A stretch of DNA of 64,000 bases from contig DBTU01000031.1 in NCBI GenBank assembly GCA_002307215.1, forward strand, positions 154,232 to 218,231. Reading direction: 5' to 3'. Below the pieces are notes generated by a model. That model did no database searches. It was not told the DNA's origin and was given only the letters and a program-made list of their open reading frames with translations. The DNA comes from Lachnoclostridium sp. UBA1308. GTDB lineage: Bacteria > Bacillota > Clostridia > Lachnospirales > Lachnospiraceae. Every line of letters begins with the position of its first letter. Within the stretch, counting starts at the first letter, position 1. Positions 15,423 to 24,305 of the stretch are shown in pieces. A program made the translations under genes and the position numbers.

Positions 15423-17777
15423 TTATTCATTAATAATGGAAATTATATTGTAATTCTTAATGGTTTTCAGAACAACCCTGGTGACAAATAGTATCAATGC
15501 TATCAAAAACAATGGACACATGATATATTCGATCATAGGATTGGCGATAAGCTCAACCTTCTTAATCCCAAGCCCTGTCATACTGAGTGCAGCATTTACA
15601 AACTTTTCTCCTAAAACAGCGGTTAAGAAAGTGCCAGCCAGAATACCGAGTATCGATATGCACCCTATTTTTATAAGGTACTGCTTATTTATATCGTGTT
15701 GAGAAAATCCTACCGCTTTCAGTACCGCAATTTCCGATAAATCCTTTGCCAGTCGCAGTTTCAAAAATAATACTGTAATTAGCATTACAAGACTGGCACC
15801 AATCATTAAAGTAATAAAAACGACACTCTTAAGCTGCTTTACAACTCCGCCTAAAGTCTGATCAAGGAAATCCTTCATTGGATCCACATTTACTCCGCCT
15901 CCTAGTAAGGCAGACCATTCATCTGATTTTTTCTCCACATCGGCATTACTTTTTAGATTAATGGTAAATGAATATTCTTCTACTGTAAGTCCCGAAAAAT
16001 TATATTTAGTTTTTGCTGTAAAACCTCCGCTGGTTACGTCCTGATAGATTCCTGATATCATAAAATCCTTCTTATTTTCATCGAAAATCAGAACAATAGT
16101 GTCACCTACTTTTTTACCGATTTCCTTGGCATTTTGAAAGGAAAGAGCAATTTCATCTTTTTCTTTCGGAGCCTTTCCGCTCAGATATCGCAGGTCGTTT
16201 CCGGCATTATCTCCACAGTCTATATGAAGATTGATAATTTCGCCTTCTACATCAGTAGTCCAGACGCATACCTTTCGATATTCATAATAATTTTGGACAG
16301 CATCATCATTTTCGAGTTTCTGCTTTACATTCGAATATCCGGTTTCGAGGTTTTCTCCATCATCCACTAGAATCATGATATCGTCCAGAGAGCTGCCCAT
16401 ATATGTAATGAATTCAGGTGCTTCCAAGGTATTCATTAAATTAGCGGGAACCATAATCAGCAGCACGGCTATTAACGCAACTGCAAATACAATGATCCAG
16501 CTTGTAAACTGATAGAATACCTCACGAATTCCTAACAGCCAGTTGACGGAGAGCTTCCTACATTTATATAGCCCATCCTTGATATTGCGTCTGTTTTTTG
16601 AAAATCCACTTCCACTAACCAAGGCATCAATAACTGTAACTTTTTTGATTTTCTTTAATATTTTTTTACAATAAGAATTGATAAACAGAAAAACCAGGAA
16701 ACTGACAACGAGGGATAATATTACAGCCGTAGAGGATATCCTCATATTACCAAACGTAGCTCGAATGTGATTTGTAAATAACTTGTTTATCATTAATGCC
16801 AGAATATATCCTGCTATTACACCTACAATCGCTAAGGCCCGGTATTTATTAAGATATAGGCTCCTGATGTCGGCAAAGGGAAGTCCAATTGCCTTCATTG
16901 TTCCGATCTCTCCAATCTCTTCTTCTAAAGCAGCCATGATTGTAAACTTGACACAGATAAAAGAAACAATAATTAAGAGCATGCTCGCCAAAAGCAAAAC
17001 AAATACAGTAAGGATATCCGTGATGGCACTAAGTAAAAAAATCATGGAAGATGTTATAGCCGGCCCATTCTTGGGAAGTCCTTCCTTTTCATAGGCATTT
17101 TGAAAAGGTACCGACTCTTTAGAATTATTGAAATATGCTTCTATCAGATATTCCTTCTCCCCGACCTGCCCATTAAGTATCTGAAAATCTTGATCACTTA
17201 GCAGTATTCTAGTAGAAGAACACATGGTAGAATTCATCATGGAATCTAAAATGAATTCTTTAATTATGAACTCCTTCGTAATATTATTACAATTTAGGAT
17301 TATGTGATCACCGATTTTCATACCATACTTTTCTTTTAAAAGTGCCGGAATTCCTATTTCGCCTTCACGAAGAGTTACTATCTCATGCTTAGCGTTTAAT
17401 AATAAATCCTTGCTCTCATTCTGCTTCACCAGACCAATGTCCAGTCGACAGTCTGATAGCTTGTAGGTATCCTTATTACTTAATACAGTAAGATCCTCAC
17501 CATAGACATCAATCATTGCACAGGTCTGCCAGTAAGTGATACCGGCATAACCGGCCATAAACTCATCAATTTCCTTCTGATTGATTTCTCCCTTATGCAT
17601 CTGAAGAAAATGAGGCGGTTGTGCCGTTTTATACAATGCAGATATTGACGTGAAGGTTTGTACTGCAAGTACCACTGACAAGACTGCAAGTCCTGACGAT
17701 AACATCATAAACAATAGTAATGCCAGATTAATCACTTTATTTCTCTTAAAATCATTTCTAATTATTAACCAGTTCAT
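15423..17777 (-). CDS. FtsX-domain ABC transporter permease
   Basis: A 784-residue permease with two FtsX-type domains, each of three to four membrane helices, joined by extracytoplasmic regions. An N-terminal helix (about 15-42) precedes a soluble domain. FtsX domain 1 lies at about 255-365, and a second anchor and soluble domain at about 415-640. FtsX domain 2 lies at about 650-775 and contains L-A-K-D-L-S-E-I-A-V-L-K-A-V-G-F-S. Both domains have the E-I-x-x-L/M-K-A-x-G coupling motif. It is co-transcribed with the TetR regulator upstream and the ATPase downstream. The likely substrate is a peptide or lipid-linked antimicrobial (inference from architecture). Confidence 0.9.
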   Translation of the reverse strand: MNWLIIRNDFKRNKVINLALLLFMMLSSGLAVLSVVLAVQTFTSISALYKTAQPPHFLQMHKGEINQKEIDEFMAGYAGITYWQTCAMIDVYGEDLTVLSNKDTYKLSDCRLDIGLVKQNESKDLLLNAKHEIVTLREGEIGIPALLKEKYGMKIGDHIILNCNNITKEFIIKEFILDSMMNSTMCSSTRILLSDQDFQILNGQVGEKEYLIEAYFNNSKESVPFQNAYEKEGLPKNGPAITSSMIFLLSAITDILTVFVLLLASMLLIIVSFICVKFTIMAALEEEIGEIGTMKAIGLPFADIRSLYLNKYRALAIVGVIAGYILALMINKLFTNHIRATFGNMRISSTAVILSLVVSFLVFLFINSYCKKILKKIKKVTVIDALVSGSGFSKNRRNIKDGLYKCRKLSVNWLLGIREVFYQFTSWIIVFAVALIAVLLIMVPANLMNTLEAPEFITYMGSSLDDIMILVDDGENLETGYSNVKQKLENDDAVQNYYEYRKVCVWTTDVEGEIINLHIDCGDNAGNDLRYLSGKAPKEKDEIALSFQNAKEIGKKVGDTIVLIFDENKKDFMISGIYQDVTSGGFTAKTKYNFSGLTVEEYSFTINLKSNADVEKKSDEWSALLGGGVNVDPMKDFLDQTLGGVVKQLKSVVFITLMIGASLVMLITVLFLKLRLAKDLSEIAVLKAVGFSQHDINKQYLIKIGCISILGILAGTFLTAVLGEKFVNAALSMTGLGIKKVELIANPMIEYIMCPLFLIALILFVTRVVLKTIKNYNIISIINE

Positions 17778-17836
17778 TTATACTCCTATTCTGCTCTTAC
17801 CCAAATAATTAACATGTTGCTCGAATTAGAATTTCA

Positions 17837-18475
17837 TTAATAAACAATAGCTGCCATGTGCTGTTCAAATATTTCCAATGTGGTGCCATTGGTAAAATCA
17901 AGCATCATATGAAGCATTGAAATTATGGCTGCCATAACCTTCTTCTGCGAGTCGATATCTAATTCAAAAATACCTTCATCGGTCAATGTAAGGGAAGCTG
18001 CCAGAAAAATCTGCATATATTGTAGTGGGTATCTACAGTTCCAGACTTTCTTTTCTATACCTTCTTCAATAATTTTTGCCAGCATAGGTGCCAAAGCTGT
18101 AACTACCTGATTTAAGGTTTTCTGATGTAATAAAGCATTCTCGGGATTATGCATTTCATCGAGTATATCGCTGTCTAGCTGATCATTTATTTTCATTGCT
18201 AAAAATATTCGCATCAGCTTTTCTTCGGGTTCAATATCATCTTTTAGAAGTATTTCTTCCACCCTGCTTATCACAATATCGGTATAACGTAATACAATCG
18301 CATCCATTACTTCTTCTTTGGACTTGAAATAATAATAAAAGGTACCTTTTGCGATGGAAACAGCATTTAATATGTCATTCACAGTACACTTTTTATAACC
18401 TTTTGTATGAAATAACCTTTCGGCAATATCAAGAATTTCATTTTTTCTCTCATCATATTGTTTTACAATTCTCAT
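17837..18475 (-). CDS. TetR/AcrR-family transcriptional regulator
   Basis: A repressor of about 212 residues. The N-terminal helix-turn-helix is clear: I-L-D-I-A-E-R-L-F-H-T-K-G-Y then T-V-N-D-I-L-N-A-V-S-I-A-K-G-T-F-Y-Y-Y-F-K-S-K-E-E-V, the TetR signature. The rest is the helical ligand-binding and dimer domain. Start taken at the ATG 18475; a TTG four codons upstream sits too close to the G-rich ribosome site. The gene leads a three-gene operon with the permease and ATPase. A perfect palindromic operator overlaps the transcription start expected from the promoter (18597-18649), so it most likely represses itself and the exporter until a ligand binds. Confidence 0.92.
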   Translation of the reverse strand: MRIVKQYDERKNEILDIAERLFHTKGYKKCTVNDILNAVSIAKGTFYYYFKSKEEVMDAIVLRYTDIVISRVEEILLKDDIEPEEKLMRIFLAMKINDQLDSDILDEMHNPENALLHQKTLNQVVTALAPMLAKIIEEGIEKKVWNCRYPLQYMQIFLAASLTLTDEGIFELDIDSQKKVMAAIISMLHMMLDFTNGTTLEIFEQHMAAIVY

Positions 18476-18596
18476 CTTAATTAACAAACCCCCCTTTTAA
18501 ATTGGATTTTACCGAGGATTACGCAGGTACAAACTCAAAAGTGTAAAATTGCTCTTTATTTAGTTCAATAACTCATCATAAAATGTATTTATGATT

Positions 18597-18617
18597 ATAG
18601 ACCGACGGTCGGTCTAT
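18597..18617. promoter_or_regulatory. TetR-type operator, perfect 21-bp palindrome
   Basis: ATAGACCGAC (18597-18606), one central base, then its exact reverse complement GTCGGTCTAT (18608-18617). GACCGAC-type half-sites are typical of TetR-family operators. It lies 3 bases downstream of the -10 element of the minus-strand promoter and about 120 bases before the TetR start, so binding would block initiation. Confidence 0.85.
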
Positions 18618-18620
18618 ATA

Positions 18621-18649
18621 AACATATCTTATATGGTTTAATCTGTCAA
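18621..18649 (-). promoter_or_regulatory. Sigma-A-type promoter of the TetR-ABC operon
   Basis: On the minus strand a consensus -35 TTGACA (18644-18649) is separated by exactly 17 bases from TATGTT (18621-18626), with an A/T-rich spacer. The operator follows immediately. A further TATAAT lies inside the right side of the operator, but without a matching -35. Confidence 0.7.
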
Positions 18650-18749
18650 TACTTTTTTATTCTATTAATTTTAATTTTGTAATAATATTTTTTCTTTTAG
18701 AATGTCAGATAATTGTTAAAGTTATCTAAATTCATTGGACAGAAAAAGA

Positions 18750-18789
18750 TAGACAACCTGTATTGGATTTCCACCAAAACTGTTGTCTA
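18750..18789 (-). terminator. Probable intrinsic terminator of the TCS-ABC operon
   Basis: Arms TAGACAAC and GTTGTCTA enclose a loop that can itself pair (TTGG/CCAA). On the minus strand it is followed by a U-rich tract (TCTTTTTCT). It lies about 100 bases beyond the stop of the permease at 18891. The rest of 18488-18890 holds the TetR promoter and operator and no gene. Confidence 0.6.
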
Positions 18790-18890
18790 CCTTTCATTAA
18801 ATGATTAGATTTTAAACGCTAATTTACTTAACCCATCCTCTGAAGTTACGTATCCATTGATACTTTTTGTTATTGTAACCGAATGAATAT

Positions 18891-19661
18891 CTATTTAATA
18901 ACACGCTGATTTTTTCGTATACTTAGAATTAAAATAATTAGGGAAACAGCTCCAAAAAATAACATAGACTGTAAAAACGGTGCAAAATTATATTTGCCTC
19001 CCTGCCAGAAACCCGCAAAATCACCGCTCATATAGGACATAGGTAATAACTTAGCGATTGCCTTAAGCGCCTTTGGAAGCTGATCAACACTAACACCCAT
19101 CATACCGCACAGAATCATGAAACCAAAATAAAGGAGCATTGAGACAGCGTAGGTCGGTCCGAATTTACGAAATATTGTTGCTATTCCATGAGCCAATATG
19201 AATAAAATTACGGACAATGCGTATAAGGAGGCGATCAGACATAGGGCTGAACTTAATTTTGGTACTTGGATATCAAGCATGATAATATCAAATATCGTAT
19301 AAAGAAGAAATGCGCCTGTCGTAAAGATCAGATAAGCAATCATCTTTGCGAACAACATCGTTCTTTCACGAAATCCAAAAAGGTTAAGCCTCAGCGGAAT
19401 ATCCTTTTCGAGTTCCTGAGAGTAATTGGCCGCATATCCTATTAACAGAACGGCCATCGGAACGATTAAAATCATTGTAATAAAAATTGATGTAATAGCG
19501 CCTGAATACTGTTCCTCAGGAACTTGATTTTTGATAACGATTGAAAATAAAGCAGACATCATGATCGGGAAGAATACTCCAAAAAATATAACAAAAATAT
19601 TCCCGACAATATTACGTAATTCATACTGAACCAAACGCCAGTTAAGCTGTTTTTTCTGCAT
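18891..19661 (-). CDS. ABC-2-type transporter permease
   Basis: A 256-residue membrane protein with six hydrophobic segments, starting at ATG 19661 behind GGAGG with eight bases spacing; the upstream 15 codons are an unsupported extension. The first helix (I-F-V-I-F-F-G-V-F-F-P-I-M-M-S-A-L) and a central loop with Y-S-Q-E-L-E-K-D-I-P-L-R-L-N-L-F-G fit ABC-2 permeases, where the loop couples to the ATPase. The start overlaps the ATPase gene by 20 bases. With that ATPase it would form an exporter under control of the adjacent two-component system, an arrangement usual for bacteriocin or lantibiotic self-protection. The substrate is unknown. Confidence 0.88.
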   Translation of the reverse strand: MQKKQLNWRLVQYELRNIVGNIFVIFFGVFFPIMMSALFSIVIKNQVPEEQYSGAITSIFITMILIVPMAVLLIGYAANYSQELEKDIPLRLNLFGFRERTMLFAKMIAYLIFTTGAFLLYTIFDIIMLDIQVPKLSSALCLIASLYALSVILFILAHGIATIFRKFGPTYAVSMLLYFGFMILCGMMGVSVDQLPKALKAIAKLLPMSYMSGDFAGFWQGGKYNFAPFLQSMLFFGAVSLIILILSIRKNQRVIK

Positions 19662-20541
19662 GATTCTTACCTCCTGCCTTATTTTCATGAAAGTGAGCCT
19701 TTGCATTGATGGACATAATTTCGATATCGTTATTACTTCGTTTGAAATTAATGTCTTCCTTGATTAACAACCCGGTAATCTCTTTTTCTAAATCACTGTT
19801 TTGGCAGGAAAGAGCAATCAAATGAGCAGGAGCCTTTAGTTTTAAAAGACTCTTTGTTAATTCCTTATTTTTTTCGTTGTTTTCAATTGTAATTACGGTT
19901 TTACCACAATAATTACGGAACAATTCATCTTTATTACCAAAGTCTACGACCTGTCCAGCTTCGAGTATTAATATTTTATTGACCAATTGCTCTAATTCTT
20001 CATAATAATGAGATACAACACACAGTGTCGTGTTTTTATCAAGGTACCACTCTCCCAGTTTCGTCATCAGTCTCTGCCTTGTCTCAAAATCCAGACCGGA
20101 GGTAACTTCATCGAAGAATACGAAAGGAGAATCCTGAATTAATACAAGGATAATTGTCAGTCTTTGCTTCTGTCCACCGGAAAGGGAAGAATACTTCTTC
20201 TTCAAGCATTCTTCAAAATCAAAGAAGGTAATAAGCTCTTGCAACATTTTGTTTTTCTTAATACTTGTATTTAATATGGTCTCCATGATATGTTTCACAG
20301 CCATGGTATTAGCATAATGATTATGCTGCATATGAACCGCAATTTCTTCCGGTTTTAGATCAGTGACGATGCTCCCCTGATAATTTGTCAACCCAAGAAT
20401 AGTTTTTACAAGCGTTGATTTTCCGGCTCCGTTTGAACCGATAATACCGATCCGGTCACCATCCTCCATGATAATCGGTTCATTGATGGATAAGGCAAGT
20501 TGATTCCCGTACTTTACCTGAACATTATTAATTCTAATCAT
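19642..20541 (-). CDS. ABC transporter ATP-binding protein
   Basis: A 299-residue ATPase: Walker A G-S-N-G-A-G-K-S-T-L-V-K (about 36), signature L-S-G-G-Q-K-Q-R-L (about 119), Walker B F-V-F-F-D-E-V-T-S-G-L-D and H-loop V-V-S-H-Y. The tail from residue 215 onward contains an I-x-x-L-S-C-Q-N-S-D-L region typical of ABC-2 exporter ATPases. It is the third gene of a response regulator-kinase-ATPase-permease set. The permease start lies inside its last codons, implying coupled translation. Confidence 0.92.
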   Translation of the reverse strand: MIRINNVQVKYGNQLALSINEPIIMEDGDRIGIIGSNGAGKSTLVKTILGLTNYQGSIVTDLKPEEIAVHMQHNHYANTMAVKHIMETILNTSIKKNKMLQELITFFDFEECLKKKYSSLSGGQKQRLTIILVLIQDSPFVFFDEVTSGLDFETRQRLMTKLGEWYLDKNTTLCVVSHYYEELEQLVNKILILEAGQVVDFGNKDELFRNYCGKTVITIENNEKNKELTKSLLKLKAPAHLIALSCQNSDLEKEITGLLIKEDINFKRSNNDIEIMSINAKAHFHENKAGGKNHAEKTA

Positions 20542-20670
20542 AATAAATCTCTCATCCTTTCATGCATTACGCTTTGTTTATTTACGATTATAGACGAAGC
20601 ATATGAATTTTGGATGAAGATTCCATGCGATTTAGATGTAAACAGGTTTATCTGGCTTCTATTTCCATAA

Positions 20671-22257
20671 TTATTTAGTATCCGAGAAGCTGTCTCCTAA
20701 GAAGATAAGCTCAGCCATAACACCGTTATCTATATTTTGAAGCTTAACCTGGCAGTGTAAAAACTTCGCATAATAAGAAACCACATAAAGCCCCAAACCA
20801 TGAGCTTTGTTCCTGTTAACGCTGGTAACAAAAGGGTCAAATACATGGGGAAGCAATTCTTCGTCGATGGAAACACCATAATTAATGATGCACAGGCGCT
20901 TCTCTTCATATGTAATTGTTATGCTCCCGCCCTCGGGGGTAAAATAGATGGCATTGGACAGTAAATTATCAATTATTTTTCTCAACAGTTCTCGATCCGT
21001 CATTAATTGTGGCGCAGCTTGACCTTCCGCTTTCATGGTAAGGGCCTTCTCTTCTATCTGTACCTGATAAGAGCTAAGGCATTCCTGCGTCAGTTCCGTA
21101 AGAGAAATGGGTTCAATCTCTAGATTACGGGAGCAATGGTTCAGATATAGAATATCTTCAACAATCTTTTGCATGGAAAGTAATTGTTGCTTTACCTGTG
21201 GAAGATATTCCTTAACATCCTTGTACTTTCCTACTTCACCGATCATACCCTGTACTAATAATAGTGCTGCGGTAATGGGTGTCTTTAGCTGATGAGAGGA
21301 TGCTCTTAGAAATACTTCCTGTCTTTGATTCTCTTCGGCAAGATTGTTGTTTTTTACCTCAAGCTCTTGATAGTTTTCCTGAATCTTTTTATAGAGTCCA
21401 TTCAGGCTTTCCCCAAGACTGCTAATTTCATCGTGACCACTGATTGGAATGGCCTCCAGCTTAATATTCTTTGCCTCCTTCATAAATTCCGCATGATTTG
21501 CCAACTTAATGATGGGAAGGATAATCAGTCTTGAAAACACCTGGGAGGACACTAATACCAGAAGTAGCGCAACTGCAACAATCAAGGGCAGACTTTGGAA
21601 GACGACCGGTCTGATTTCATCAATTCTGGGTGTCATGATGGACAGCAGGGAAATGTCAATCGTATGCTTCGTCAAACCTACCGCAATATAGCTGGTATAA
21701 TAATTGTGACCATCTGTTACATTGGATTCAAAGACCATCAGATCATCTGTTAGCAAATGAGTTTTTGAGGATAGTTGCTCAAACATATTTTCATTTTTAT
21801 GAAGTTCAAAGGTAAATTTCAAAGGATAATCGGCTGAAAGTTCATTGTTTTTCAATAATTCATCCTTTAATTCAGCTATATCAAAATCATCTTCACTGAT
21901 ATCCTTTAGCTCATCCTTATGATTGGCATAATATCTTAATTTCTCAAGCATATCCTGCATTTTTTCACTCTTAACGTCTATTGTAATTTTCATGAAACTA
22001 TTTACGGCATAGATGGTATTTCCGGACGTTGGAATTTCAACAGTTATGGTACCGGTTGGGTTTTTAACATCCAGATTTTCGTAACTTCCGGTTTTCATAT
22101 ATCCTTTTTGAAGTTCTACAATAGAGTCATAATTTCTATCTTGCATATAAGCTACATAAAGGGAAGGCAGCATCAGAATAAAATATCCCACAATCAGAGA
22201 TACAATTATGATAGAAATGATTGAACTGTACAGTAGCGTTTTTTTGGATAAATTCAT
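20671..22257 (-). CDS. Sensor histidine kinase
   Basis: A 528-residue membrane kinase. A first helix (about 9-30) and a second (about 222-245) bracket an extracytoplasmic sensor domain of about 190 residues without a recognisable fold. A HAMP-like segment follows, then a coiled region. The H-box reads S-S-H-Q-L-K-T-P-I-T-A-A. The HATPase domain has N-box D-N-L-L-S-N-A-I-Y-F-T-P-E-G-G and G-box H-G-L-G-L-Y-V-V. It autophosphorylates on the H-box His and passes phosphate to the regulator at 22349. The neighbours point to control of the ABC exporter downstream. Confidence 0.92.
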   Translation of the reverse strand: MNLSKKTLLYSSIISIIIVSLIVGYFILMLPSLYVAYMQDRNYDSIVELQKGYMKTGSYENLDVKNPTGTITVEIPTSGNTIYAVNSFMKITIDVKSEKMQDMLEKLRYYANHKDELKDISEDDFDIAELKDELLKNNELSADYPLKFTFELHKNENMFEQLSSKTHLLTDDLMVFESNVTDGHNYYTSYIAVGLTKHTIDISLLSIMTPRIDEIRPVVFQSLPLIVAVALLLVLVSSQVFSRLIILPIIKLANHAEFMKEAKNIKLEAIPISGHDEISSLGESLNGLYKKIQENYQELEVKNNNLAEENQRQEVFLRASSHQLKTPITAALLLVQGMIGEVGKYKDVKEYLPQVKQQLLSMQKIVEDILYLNHCSRNLEIEPISLTELTQECLSSYQVQIEEKALTMKAEGQAAPQLMTDRELLRKIIDNLLSNAIYFTPEGGSITITYEEKRLCIINYGVSIDEELLPHVFDPFVTSVNRNKAHGLGLYVVSYYAKFLHCQVKLQNIDNGVMAELIFLGDSFSDTK

Positions 22258-22282
22258 TTTGTCAAATCCCTTCTTCGAACTT

Positions 22283-22358
22283 TCTCTACGAAATAAAGCA
22301 GCGATTATCTCTACGAACTGTCTCTATGAAATAAAGCTGCGAGTATCTCTATGAAAGC
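22283..22358. repeat. Tandem duplication of a 38-bp unit between regulator and kinase genes
   Basis: Two adjacent 38-base copies (22283-22320 and 22321-22358) differ at only a few positions; each contains TCTCTAYGAAATAAAGC. The second copy runs into the last codons and stop of the response regulator (stop at 22349-22351), so the duplication extends the gap before the kinase gene. Confidence 0.85.
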
Positions 22359-23017
22359 GCCTGATTATACTGATAACCAACGCCGATGACAGTCTTGATA
22401 TAATTATGTGGTAGTTTTTTGCGAAGATTTTTCACATGAGCATCAATAATACGGTCATTACCGATATAATCCTCATTGAATATTCGTAGAATCAGCTGTT
22501 CTCTCGTAAAAGCTCTCCCCGATTCCTTTTTCAATGTCTGTAAAAGTAGGAATTCACTTAACGTTAACTGCAAGGGTGAATTATCATAAAATGCTTGGTA
22601 AGCATCCTCATTTAGATATAATCCATCAATTTTATCCGATTTCTTTTCGAAGTATTTCGAACGACGTAAAATAGTCTCCATTCGTTTTAATAATATCAGA
22701 GGAGAAACTGGTTTAATCACATAATCATCTGCATAGAGATTAAATGCCTTCAACTGAGTCTGTTCATCACTAATCGCTGTCAGCATGATTGCTCCCATAT
22801 CCGGCTTGAATTCTCTGATATACTGTAGTACTTCCAGCCCACTCTTATTTGGAACCATGATGTCCAGTACTGCCAGATCGAAAGAATTCTCCTCCAGTAA
22901 ATGAATTGCAGCTTCTCCATCTTCCACCTGAGTCACATCATATTGCTGCAACTTCATATATTCAGTCAAAACCTCCATAATGGTCGGTTCATCTTCTAAA
23001 AACAAGACCTTTATCAT
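22349..23017 (-). CDS. Response regulator, OmpR/PhoB type
   Basis: A 222-residue regulator starting at ATG 23017 behind GGAGG; an upstream in-frame ATG would add residues with no ribosome site. The receiver domain has the acidic pair E-D-E-P, phospho-acceptor D in L-A-V-L-D-I-M-V-P-N-K-S-G (about 51) and the conserved K in D-Y-V-I-K-P-V. The C-terminal winged helix has F-T-R-E-Q-L-I-L-R-I-F and D-A-H-V-K-N-L-R-K-K-L. It is partnered with the kinase downstream and probably activates the operon and its exporter. Confidence 0.93.
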   Translation of the reverse strand: MIKVLFLEDEPTIMEVLTEYMKLQQYDVTQVEDGEAAIHLLEENSFDLAVLDIMVPNKSGLEVLQYIREFKPDMGAIMLTAISDEQTQLKAFNLYADDYVIKPVSPLILLKRMETILRRSKYFEKKSDKIDGLYLNEDAYQAFYDNSPLQLTLSEFLLLQTLKKESGRAFTREQLILRIFNEDYIGNDRIIDAHVKNLRKKLPHNYIKTVIGVGYQYNQALS

Positions 23018-23208
23018 ACGTCCACCCTCCCTCAAAAAGCTATACTTAGGTAAATTATAGCATATGTTTTTAGATAGTGTTATAAAAGAATTCACTGTTG
23101 GATACCGTACATCATGCATAGATGTATATCAATATTTTCTTTATAAAAAAATACCTCAATTGAAAGAGATATTTTTGAGTTAAAAACATATTAAAATCGG
23201 CTTAAAAA

Positions 23209-23451
23209 CTATTCCTTTTCTTTTTTAATCTTTTTAAGTTGTATCATTCCATGGAAATTACAATAAGGGCATATCAGATTAAAATCATCGAAAACATGGA
23301 CCGTAAATATTAATTGTTTCGGTGACGCTTTAAACTCTTTATGACATTTAGGACATAACGCACAATAATTATTAGAAATATTCTTGTAAATAATGTAAAT
23401 GAATATACTTGCAAACAGAAATGATATTATTATTATGAAAGCTGTTTGCAT
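23209..23451 (-). CDS. Small membrane-anchored zinc-ribbon protein, function unknown
   Basis: An 80-residue protein with a good ribosome site (AGAAGG, nine bases before ATG). An N-terminal membrane helix (about 3-24) is followed by C-A-L-C-P-K-C and C-P-Y-C pairs, which form a likely zinc ribbon, then a lysine-rich tail. I do not recognise the family. It stands alone with its own gaps on both sides. Confidence 0.65.
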   Translation of the reverse strand: MQTAFIIIISFLFASIFIYIIYKNISNNYCALCPKCHKEFKASPKQLIFTVHVFDDFNLICPYCNFHGMIQLKKIKKEKE

Positions 23452-23684
23452 TTTGATTTTCCTTCTTTCATTTAATATTGATAGAACAAATACCAGCTCT
23501 GTGGAAGTTCATGAGCCTATGATAACTCATTCTAAGAGTGATAAAAAGAATGTTCTAATTAACAACAATATGCTGTGACAGAGCCTAAATTTATGGATTC
23601 TACAAGTATTTCAAAATATAAATATATATATATCAGGATGCTAAAAAGTATATAAAGAACAATAAATATATCTATATACTAATA

Positions 23685-23827
23685 AATGGTTAGGGTTTCT
23701 AAAGCCCTATATATTTTTAGCTTCGTCAATTTGTACATAAACAGGCCACCCTATGGTATGAGCGAAATTGTTCGAATTGACGATAGACATAATTAAATTG
23801 GGATTTTTACACCCCTATCTAACCATT
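23685..23827. repeat. 143-bp element bounded by inverted repeats, non-coding
   Basis: Outer arms AATGGTTAG (23685-23693) and CTAACCATT (23819-23827) enclose nested inner arms TCGTCAATT (23723-23731) and AATTGACGA (23775-23783), all exact. No coding frame is convincing. It lies in the 23452-23850 gap, whose remainder is A/T-rich with no gene seen. It could be a small MITE-like element, a structured RNA or a complex terminator. Confidence 0.5.
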
Positions 23828-23850
23828 AATATATTGGTATAATGTATCTC

Positions 23851-24288
23851 TTAATATCCAAGTGTTTCTAGCATATGTACAGCTGATCTTATCAAATCAA
23901 CGCAGGTTGTCGTGAATAAGCCGCGTTCCTTTGCACTCGCCATCCCCGTTTCTGTCGATATATCGCAACACAATAAATCCTTGCAAATTATACTGTGATG
24001 TTCCTGCTTAAAGAGGTTCGTGAATTCAACTGTTTTTTCATAACAATTATTTTTCGATACGATATCCTCGTTGACAGATTGGCCATACTTTAGACCGATT
24101 ACCATGACGGTGCCTGACACTGCACCACAGATTTCACCATTTCTCATTCCACCACCGAAGCCGCAAGCCAGCTTCAGTGCGTCTTTTTGCTGTAAACCAT
24201 AATTATCTGCAAAGACTCCTAACACAGATTGAGAACAATTAAAGCCGGAACGAAAGAGATTTTCTGCGTCATCCATCTTCTTACTCAT
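23851..24288 (-). CDS. C_GCAxxG_C_C family protein
   Basis: A 145-residue protein of the C_GCAxxG_C_C family, with G-F-N-C-S-Q-S-V near the start, C-G-F-G-G-G-M-R-N-G-E-I-C-G-A-V-S-G, and later cysteines (I-C-K-D-L-L and C-C-D-I). It starts at ATG 24288 behind GGAGG. The conserved cysteines suggest a metal or redox cofactor; members in anaerobes are often called redox-active or putative membrane-associated proteins without a proven reaction. Separated by 17 bases from uppP, so probably co-transcribed with it. Confidence 0.85.
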   Translation of the reverse strand: MSKKMDDAENLFRSGFNCSQSVLGVFADNYGLQQKDALKLACGFGGGMRNGEICGAVSGTVMVIGLKYGQSVNEDIVSKNNCYEKTVEFTNLFKQEHHSIICKDLLCCDISTETGMASAKERGLFTTTCVDLIRSAVHMLETLGY

Positions 24289-24305
24289 GATATTCCTCCC
24301 TAATA

